A stretch of DNA of 5,173 nucleotides from Clostridia bacterium (GTDB taxonomy: Bacteria > Bacillota > Clostridia > Christensenellales > CAG-1252), in contig SACC01000123.1 of assembly GCA_009928745.1 (NCBI GenBank), positions 1 through 5,173 on the forward strand. Reading direction: 5' to 3'. Positions 1 through 5,173 of this stretch are shown here, one piece after another. Numbering within the stretch: the stretch's first letter is position 1; every line of letters starts with the position of its first letter. The notes beneath the pieces are model-generated. The model was not told where the DNA came from and did no database searches. It saw only the letters and a list, made by a program, of their open reading frames with translations. Made by a program: the position numbers and the translations under genes.

Positions 1-587
1 CCGCAAATGTATTCAACATCTACGGTCTTACAACATTTAACGGACAGACTGCGAATACCGCCGGCATTGTTATGGGCGCGCTTTTGTCAGCGGCTGCCAT
101 GTTATACAGCGTTATCGCTTATATTAAGTGCCGTAACAGAATGGATATGATGTTGCTTGCATCGTTTGTGTTCGTATTTATTTATATGTTCAGCGTAAGA
201 ATGAGTATATGGTTCGTTGCTCCCGCCTTACTGCTGATGTATATGTATGCAATTTTGGCTAATGAAAACCGTATCCTGTTGTGCTTTATCGGCTTTAGTT
301 CTCTAGTTGCGCTTAATTCGGCTTATGTGTTGCATATCGGCGGATATGTCAAGGGCGGCTTCAATACAATAGCCAATGTCGTAATCAGCGGCACTGACCC
401 TGTTTTGATAGTGTTCAGCGCGCTTGCAGTGTTGCTCACGCTATATTTCACTTACGTAGTAACAACAATATGCTTTATGGACAGGAAATGCGATATACCC
501 AAAATTGACAAGTGTTATTTTAAGTATATCAAGGAATTATTCACAAAGAAAAAAGCTGCCGCAGATACAACAGTAGCGCCAAAATAA
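1..587 (+). CDS. Polytopic membrane protein, possible GT-C-type glycosyltransferase (5'-truncated by the window)
   Basis: The reading frame is open from the first full codon at base 3 to a TAA at 585-587, giving 194 codons. There is no stop and no ribosome site before the internal ATG at 72, so this is the C-terminal part of a longer gene and not a gene starting at 72. About five hydrophobic segments are visible, near residues 20-42, 47-63, 69-85, 91-110 and 133-158 of the visible part. They are followed by a Lys-rich, probably cytoplasmic tail (about 160-194). The visible start, with NVFNIYGL, resembles the NAFNLW-type segment of GT-C membrane glycosyltransferases (dolichyl- or polyprenyl-phosphate-sugar users). 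The stretch at about 65-73 (VRMSIWFVA) sits where those proteins often carry an HERY-like motif, but it is degenerate here. The membrane topology is seen directly. The glycosyltransferase assignment is a weak inference, and another polytopic protein such as a polymerase or flippase is possible. No terminator follows, and the gap to the next gene is 20 bases. Confidence 0.7.
   Translation, partial: ANVFNIYGLTTFNGQTANTAGIVMGALLSAAAMLYSVIAYIKCRNRMDMMLLASFVFVFIYMFSVRMSIWFVAPALLLMYMYAILANENRILLCFIGFSSLVALNSAYVLHIGGYVKGGFNTIANVVISGTDPVLIVFSALAVLLTLYFTYVVTTICFMDRKCDIPKIDKCYFKYIKELFTKKKAAADTTVAPK
505..532 (+). promoter_or_regulatory. Weak candidate sigma-A promoter upstream of comM/yifB
   Basis: A perfect TTGACA (505-510) is followed after 16 bases by TATCAA (527-532), which matches the -10 consensus at four of six positions. 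It lies inside the end of the membrane protein gene, about 75 bases before the comM/yifB start. It encodes ordinary residues there (Ile-Asp-Lys), so the match may be chance. It would give the DNA-processing genes a start independent of the upstream gene. Confidence 0.2.
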
Positions 588-596
588 TATACAGTT

Positions 597-602
597 AGGA
601 AG
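597..602 (+). promoter_or_regulatory. Ribosome binding site of comM/yifB
   Basis: AGGAAG lies five bases before the ATG at 608. It occupies most of the 20-base gap after the upstream stop codon and supports 608 as the start. Confidence 0.7.
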
Positions 603-607
603 ATAAT

Positions 608-2143
608 ATGTTATCAAAAGTAAAAAGTTTTGCATTGCGCGGACTGGAAGGCTATCCGGTAGATATTGAGGCGGATATCAATGCAGGTATCCCCAGTATG
701 GATACGGTAGGCTTGCCCGATACGGCTATCAAAGAGGCAAAAGACCGCGTGCGTTCAGCCATTAAGAACAGCGGACTGGCTTTTCCGATTAAACGCATTA
801 CAATTAATCTTGCTCCCGCCGATACCAAGAAAGAGGGCGCAGGGTTCGATCTTCCGATAGCAATAGCGATACTGATTGCGTCAGAGCAAATAACGCCGGA
901 TAATGCAAAAGAATATGTGTTCGTGGGAGAGTTGTCGCTAGACGGCTCGCTGCGTGAGGTAAACGGCATAATGCCCATACTTATCTCGGGGATGCAGTCA
1001 GGGTACACAAAATTTATTATACCTTGCGGCAACGGTAATGAGGCAAGCTATATTGAGGGTATCGAAGTATACGCCGCCAACTCGTTAAGCGAAGTATGCG
1101 CTCATCTTGACGGAATAAAAGTTATAGAAAAGATTGAGCATCGCATATATAACAGCGCGGTTATTAATAATAAATACGGCTATGACTTTTCCGAAGTCAA
1201 CGGACAAGCTAACGCAAAAAGAGCGCTTGAGATTGCCGTAAGCGGTGGTCACAACGTATTGATGATAGGTCCTCCCGGCACCGGCAAAACTATGCTAGCA
1301 AAATGTGTGTTGACCATAATGCCCGATCTGACTTTCGACGAGGCTGTGGAAATAACCAAGATACACTCTATTGCAGGGCTATTGGACGCAAGCAAGGGAA
1401 TAATCAATGTCAGACCCTTCCGCACGCCACATCATTCGGCAACCATACCTGCGCTTGTCGGCGGCGACCGCAAGGCAAAGCCCGGAGAAGTGAGTCTAGC
1501 TCATTATGGAGTGCTGTTCCTTGACGAAGTGCCCGAGTATAATCGCCGCGCGCTTGAAGCGCTCCGCCAGCCAATGGAGGACGGCGTAATAACCGTATCA
1601 AGAATATTGCAGACAGTGGAATATCCTGCCAATTTTATGCTTATAGGAAGTATGAATCCTTGCCCGTGCGGCAACTTTGGCAGTAAAAACAACGAATGTA
1701 CCTGTTCAAGCCAGCAGATAAACAATTATATCAACAAAATATCGGGACCGCTATTGGACAGAATAGATATACAGATAGAAGTGGATAATATCAGCTTCGG
1801 CGACTTTTCTAAGGGAACGGCGGCAGAATGCTCCGCCGATATCAAAAAGAGGGTTATGCAGGTGCGCGCGGCGCAACATACTAGATATGCGGGCGAGAGC
1901 ATATACACTAACTCGGAGATGAACAACCGCCAGATAAAGAAATATTGCGCGATTGACAAAGACGGAGAAGGGTTGCTGGAGATTGCCTTTAACAAATTAG
2001 GCTTATCAGCGCGAGGAAGCTATAGAATACTTAGAGTTGCCCGCACAATTGCGGATATGGAGAATTCGGAGAAGGTGCTGTCAAGGCATCTTGCTGAGGC
2101 GATACAATACCGTTCGCTTGACAGGAAATATTGGAGCAGATGA
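608..2143 (+). CDS. comM: YifB/ComM family Mg chelatase-like AAA+ ATPase
   Basis: This 511-aa protein has the full length and domain order of the YifB/ComM family. The N-terminal Lon-S5-like ChlI domain (about 1-170) shows GLPDTAIKEAKDRVR, NLAPAD and DLPIAIAIL. The AAA+ core (about 190-395) has Walker A GPPGTGKT (221-228), the family block FRTPHHS (271-277), Walker B VLFLDE (302-307) and a sensor-1 region with Asn350. SGPLLDRID (379-387) follows in the core. The C-terminal Mg_chelatase_C domain (about 405-511) carries the sensor-2 type segment LSARGSYRILRVART (466-480). Four cysteines, C352, C354, C364 and C366, follow the family CPCG pattern and may bind a metal. In proteobacteria ComM is a hexameric helicase that drives branch migration during natural transformation. 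In Firmicutes the role of the homologue is less well tested. The start fits the family N-terminus (MLSKVKSFALRGLEG) and has AGGAAG upstream. The stop overlaps the probable dprA start, suggesting coupled translation. Key ATPase residues all look intact. Confidence 0.96.
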   Translation: MLSKVKSFALRGLEGYPVDIEADINAGIPSMDTVGLPDTAIKEAKDRVRSAIKNSGLAFPIKRITINLAPADTKKEGAGFDLPIAIAILIASEQITPDNAKEYVFVGELSLDGSLREVNGIMPILISGMQSGYTKFIIPCGNGNEASYIEGIEVYAANSLSEVCAHLDGIKVIEKIEHRIYNSAVINNKYGYDFSEVNGQANAKRALEIAVSGGHNVLMIGPPGTGKTMLAKCVLTIMPDLTFDEAVEITKIHSIAGLLDASKGIINVRPFRTPHHSATIPALVGGDRKAKPGEVSLAHYGVLFLDEVPEYNRRALEALRQPMEDGVITVSRILQTVEYPANFMLIGSMNPCPCGNFGSKNNECTCSSQQINNYINKISGPLLDRIDIQIEVDNISFGDFSKGTAAECSADIKKRVMQVRAAQHTRYAGESIYTNSEMNNRQIKKYCAIDKDGEGLLEIAFNKLGLSARGSYRILRVARTIADMENSEKVLSRHLAEAIQYRSLDRKYWSR

Positions 2144-3219
2144 GTTACAACGGAAAAGAAAAAGCGTTAATATGGCTTGCGGTTCAAGATATAGCTCTTG
2201 CCAAGAAGCACAAGTTGCTTGCCTTGTGCGAGCCTTATGAACTGTGGAGACGATTGCCCGAATACGGCGCAAAGCTAACCGAGCTTCTGAGCGAAGAAAG
2301 TTATGAATCCCTGCTTTTGACCGCCAATGAAGACTTTATTGATAAGCACATTGAACAGATGGATAAAGCTGGCATCGTCGCAGTTACAATGGCGTCGGAC
2401 AATTATCCTGAATTGCTGAACGAAATATTTAATCCGCCTATAGTATTGTTCGCAAAAGGCAGAGTGGAGTTATTGAACAGCAGATGTTTCGCAGTAGTTG
2501 GGACACGCGAGCCTACAAGATACGGAAAGGATGTGACGGAGAACTTTACAACCGAGCTTGCGGCAAAAGGCTTTACGATAGTAAGCGGACCGGCTAGGGG
2601 AGTAGATTCGACCGCGCACCGTACCGCGCTTAACTTTAATAAGCCTACAATAGGCGTATTAGGCTCGGGACTTGATAAGGTATATCCGGCTGAAAACAAA
2701 GCATTGTTCTTAGAGGTTGCGGAGAAAGGCTTATTATTATCAGAGTATAAACTCGGCGTCGGGGTACAGCAATACAATTTTCCCGAACGCAACAGGATAA
2801 TCAGCGGTATCAGCGAAGGCGTGCTGGTAACGGAAGCGGGCGAAAACAGCGGCTCTCTGATAACAATTAACCATGCGGTTGAGCAGAACAAAAACATATA
2901 TATCGTGCCTGGCAATATTTATAGCAAGGCAAGCAAGGGCGCTAACGACCGTCTGAAAATGCTGCAGGGAGCGATTACCACAAATGTCAATGACATTTTG
3001 AGGGATTACAATATGGAAAGCGCAATAGAGGAAGTCAGCGAAATGCAGCTTGATTTTGTGGAGGCTCAGATAGTCGGCGCGCTAGAAAAAGAAGAATTAC
3101 ACATAGAACAATTAATACAATTGACGGGGATGTCCATAATACAGCTGAGCCCGTTGCTCGCAAAAATGGAATTACTCGGAATTATAAAAAAACTATATGG
3201 CAATTATTACGGAATCTGA
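2140..3219 (+). CDS. dprA: DNA-processing protein DprA (Smf)
   Basis: DprA binds single-stranded DNA entering by transformation and loads RecA on it in the cytoplasm. From the ATG at 2140 the protein has 359 aa. An N-terminal SAM-like region (about 1-75) precedes the Rossmann-fold core (about 80-285). The core shows YPELL and PPIVLFAKG (89-107), VGTREPTRYG (120-129), SGPARGVDSTAH (149-160), LGSGLDKVYP (174-183), FPERNRIISGIS (214-225), SGSLIT (237-242) and VPGNIYS (256-262). A C-terminal winged-helix domain of the DprA type ends the protein (about 300-359). The ATG overlaps the comM stop as ATGA, with GGAG at 2133-2136 only three bases away. A TTG at 2131 in the same frame, with AGGA at 2123-2126, is an alternative start that adds three residues. 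The conserved G-x-N-x-L-I-x-x-G-A loop reads GANDRLKMLQGA here, two residues longer than usual. topA follows after 11 bases. The assignment is firm; whether the organism is competent cannot be told from this window. Confidence 0.96.
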   Translation: MSYNGKEKALIWLAVQDIALAKKHKLLALCEPYELWRRLPEYGAKLTELLSEESYESLLLTANEDFIDKHIEQMDKAGIVAVTMASDNYPELLNEIFNPPIVLFAKGRVELLNSRCFAVVGTREPTRYGKDVTENFTTELAAKGFTIVSGPARGVDSTAHRTALNFNKPTIGVLGSGLDKVYPAENKALFLEVAEKGLLLSEYKLGVGVQQYNFPERNRIISGISEGVLVTEAGENSGSLITINHAVEQNKNIYIVPGNIYSKASKGANDRLKMLQGAITTNVNDILRDYNMESAIEEVSEMQLDFVEAQIVGALEKEELHIEQLIQLTGMSIIQLSPLLAKMELLGIIKKLYGNYYGI

Positions 3220-3220
3220 C

Positions 3221-3226
3221 AGGAGG
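3221..3226 (+). promoter_or_regulatory. Consensus ribosome binding site of topA
   Basis: A full AGGAGG lies in the 11-base gap after the dprA TGA (3217-3219), four bases before the topA ATG at 3231. It is the strongest ribosome site in the window and suggests that topA is translated more efficiently than the two genes before it. Confidence 0.85.
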
Positions 3227-3230
3227 ATTA

Positions 3231-5171
3231 ATGAAATTAGTTATAGTAGAATCACCGTCAAAGGCAAAAACCATTGGCAAATACTTAGGACAAGAATATA
3301 GGGTAAAAGCCTCGGGTGGTCACATAAGCGACCTACCTCAAAAAAAGTTGGGAATTGATATAGAGAATAATTTTCAACCCGAATACGTGATTAACGACGA
3401 CAAAAAGAAAGCCATTGCAGAGTTGAAGTCTCTTGTTAAGGATGCGGAAATAGTATATCTCGCAACCGATCCTGACAGAGAGGGAGAGGCGATATCCTGG
3501 CATTTGAAAACCGTCTTAGGAATTCCTGACGGCGAAATCAGAATAGTGTTCAACGAAATATCCAAGAAAGCCGTCAACAATGCAATATCAATACCGAGAT
3601 ATATCAATATGAACCTCGTGAACGCGCAGCAGGCAAGAAGAGTATTGGACAGACTGGTAGGTTACAAATTATCTCCGATACTATCAAAAAAAATCAAGTC
3701 GGGACTTAGCGCAGGCAGAGTGCAGTCGGTCGCATTGCGTATGTTGGTTGACAGAGAGCGCGAGATAAGAGAATTTGTTCCGCAAGAATATTGGAATTTG
3801 TTCGCGCATTTAAAAGATGCAGGACAAAAATTCAAGGCAGGTTTTGAGGACATTAACGGCAAAAAAATAAAAATACCCGATAGAGCGACGCTTGATGTTA
3901 TCCTTAACGCAACAGAAAAAAGTGAGTATTTAGTTGACAATATAAAAGAAGCGGTCAAAAAAGTGATGCCGCAACCTCCCTTTACAACTTCAACTCTGCA
4001 ACAGGACGCTACCATCAAATTCTCAATGTCAGCTCCGCAGGTAATGCAGATTGCTCAACAGCTATACGAGGGCTTTGAGATTGAGGGCGAAGGGCATGTT
4101 GCGTTGGTGACTTATATTCGTACTGACTCGGTAAGAGTATCAGACGACGCAATGTATGAAGCGCGCGACTATATCAATGCAAAATACGGTAATAGTTTTT
4201 TGCCCAAGTACCCCAACAAGTTTAAGCAAAAAGATTCTTCTCAGGATGCGCACGAGGCAATTCGTCCGATATCGCTTGAGGTAACTCCCGATTCTTTGCG
4301 TAACAAACTTACAAAGAACCATTACAATATTTATAAATTGATTTATGACAGATTCGTGGCAAGCCAGATGGCGGCGGCGCTCTATAACACCCTTGTGGCG
4401 CACATCGCGGTAAGCGGCAATGACGGCAATATATACGGCTATGCGGTTAAAGGCAGAGTGCTCAAGTTCGCAGGATATACCGCGGTATACGCTGATTTGG
4501 TAAGTAACGGTGACGACGAGGAAAATTCTGCTACCCTTCCAGATATTAAAGAGGGACAGAAGCTGGAGCTTGAAAAACTGGTTTACGAACAAAAATTCAC
4601 TAAGCCGCCTATGAGATATTCAGAAGCGAGTCTTGTAAAAGGTATGGAAGAAAACGGCATTGGCAGACCTAGCACGTACGCCTCAATTATCAGCGTGTTG
4701 GCAAAACGGACATACTCCGAAAAAGAGGGTAAATATATGGTACCCACAGTTCTTGGCGAAGCGGTCATAGACACTCTTAAAAAGTATTTTGAGGATATAA
4801 TTGACTTGAAGTTCACCGCGAATATGGAAAAAGAGCTTGACGGGGTAGAAGACGGCAGAGAATGGCAGCTGTTAATAAAAGATTTTTATCCAAAATTCAT
4901 TACGAAAGTGCTTAAAGCGCACCGTGATGGCAGTCAAGTCAAGCTTGCCGATGAAGAAAGTGATGTCGTATGCGAAAAATGCGGCAGCAAAATGGTAATT
5001 AAAGAGGGCAGATTCGGAAAGTTCCTTGCCTGTCCCAATTATCCTGATTGCAAGAACGCCTATTGGGGACAGCCGACCGGCGATAAATGCCCTGATTGCG
5101 GTTCTCTGCTCATAAAAGATAAAACCGGCCAAACTGTCTGCAGCGACAAGGGCTGTGGCTATCAGGCATAA
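3231..5171 (+). CDS. topA: DNA topoisomerase I (type IA)
   Basis: This 646-aa enzyme relaxes negatively supercoiled DNA by passing one strand through a transient break, held by a 5'-phosphotyrosine. The TOPRIM domain (about 1-115) shows IVESPSKAKTI with Glu7, GGHISDLP (29-36) and the Mg-binding DPDREGE motif with D80, D82 and E84. The core carries QQARRVLDRLVGY (133-145), SGLSAGRVQSVALR (157-170) and TLQQD (255-259). The active site YIRTDS (295-300) has Tyr295 as nucleophile and Arg297 beside it. QDAHEAIRP (338-346) with His341 and GIGRPSTYASI (476-486) follow. Two C-terminal tetracysteine zinc modules use C581, C584, C601, C607 and C620, C623, C637, C642. The length is close to Firmicutes TopA and well below the roughly 865 aa of E. 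coli TopA, which has more C-terminal repeats. The start is set by AGGAGG four bases upstream and by the typical MKLVIVESPSKAKTI opening. The gene ends in TAA two bases from the window edge, so it is complete. All catalytic residues are present. Confidence 0.98.
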   Translation: MKLVIVESPSKAKTIGKYLGQEYRVKASGGHISDLPQKKLGIDIENNFQPEYVINDDKKKAIAELKSLVKDAEIVYLATDPDREGEAISWHLKTVLGIPDGEIRIVFNEISKKAVNNAISIPRYINMNLVNAQQARRVLDRLVGYKLSPILSKKIKSGLSAGRVQSVALRMLVDREREIREFVPQEYWNLFAHLKDAGQKFKAGFEDINGKKIKIPDRATLDVILNATEKSEYLVDNIKEAVKKVMPQPPFTTSTLQQDATIKFSMSAPQVMQIAQQLYEGFEIEGEGHVALVTYIRTDSVRVSDDAMYEARDYINAKYGNSFLPKYPNKFKQKDSSQDAHEAIRPISLEVTPDSLRNKLTKNHYNIYKLIYDRFVASQMAAALYNTLVAHIAVSGNDGNIYGYAVKGRVLKFAGYTAVYADLVSNGDDEENSATLPDIKEGQKLELEKLVYEQKFTKPPMRYSEASLVKGMEENGIGRPSTYASIISVLAKRTYSEKEGKYMVPTVLGEAVIDTLKKYFEDIIDLKFTANMEKELDGVEDGREWQLLIKDFYPKFITKVLKAHRDGSQVKLADEESDVVCEKCGSKMVIKEGRFGKFLACPNYPDCKNAYWGQPTGDKCPDCGSLLIKDKTGQTVCSDKGCGYQA

Positions 5172-5173
5172 AG

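Noticed and set aside
72..587. A complete 171-residue membrane protein starting at the ATG at 72
   Set aside because: The frame is open back to the window edge, there is no ribosome site before 72, and the residues before it look like part of the same protein. The gene is truncated by the window.
588..607. Intrinsic terminator or small RNA between the membrane protein gene and yifB
   Set aside because: The gap is only 20 bases, has no inverted repeat followed by a T-run, and is largely taken up by the yifB ribosome site.
652..1032. Minus-strand open frame of 126 codons opposite the N-terminal domain of ComM/YifB
   Set aside because: The plus-strand frame here encodes strongly conserved family sequence. 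The antisense product is Ser- and Ile-rich without a domain or ribosome site.
1684..1708. Cysteine-rich stretch of YifB as a sign of a fused zinc-finger domain
   Set aside because: The C-x-C-G and C-x-C pairs after sensor 1 are a usual feature of the YifB/ComM family, not a fusion.
2403..2915. Long minus-strand open frame of 170 codons opposite dprA
   Set aside because: It lies wholly within dprA, which has clear family motifs in the + frame. The antisense translation shows no recognisable domain. It is a shadow of coding composition.
4140..4592. Minus-strand open frame of 150 codons opposite topA
   Set aside because: It overlaps conserved TopA sequence including the QDAHEAIRP motif, and its translation looks like no known family.
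4971..5171. Truncation of the TopA C-terminus
   Set aside because: Two complete tetracysteine modules are present and the frame ends in TAA after the last one. The length is in the range of shorter bacterial TopA proteins.

Overview
The window is almost fully coding. Four genes lie head to tail on the + strand with very tight junctions: the 3' part of a membrane protein gene (to 587), then a ComM/YifB-type AAA+ ATPase, DprA, and DNA topoisomerase I (topA), which ends two bases before the window edge. I see no RNA gene, CRISPR array, insertion sequence, long repeat or intrinsic terminator. There is no gene-free stretch longer than about 20 bases.

The organism is most likely a member of the Firmicutes, probably an anaerobic or uncultured Clostridia-like lineage. 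The yifB-dprA-topA order is a familiar low-GC Gram-positive arrangement, and topA has a strong AGGAGG ribosome site. Codon use leans to AGA for Arg and ATA for Ile, and TGA is used as a normal stop after yifB and dprA. The TopA length (646 aa, two tetracysteine zinc modules) is nearer the shorter Firmicutes enzymes than the long proteobacterial form. This placement is an inference from layout and protein character, not from a search.

Layout: 1-587 holds the C-terminal 194 codons of an integral membrane protein that may be a GT-C-fold glycosyltransferase. 588-607 is a short gap carrying the ribosome site for the next gene. 608-2143 is comM/yifB. Its stop overlaps the probable dprA ATG in an ATGA junction (2140-2143). 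dprA ends at 3219, and an 11-base gap with AGGAGG leads into topA (3231-5171).

The last three genes all act on DNA. ComM-type proteins are branch-migration helicases in natural transformation, DprA loads RecA on incoming single strands, and TopA relaxes negative supercoils. Their overlap and spacing point to one transcript with translational coupling. The membrane protein upstream is not functionally related in any obvious way and may simply be read through into the cluster.

I found no convincing undescribed system. The observations below are small: a two-residue enlargement in a conserved DprA loop, an ambiguous dprA start, A-tracts in topA, a weak promoter candidate inside the membrane protein gene, and an atypical upstream neighbour.
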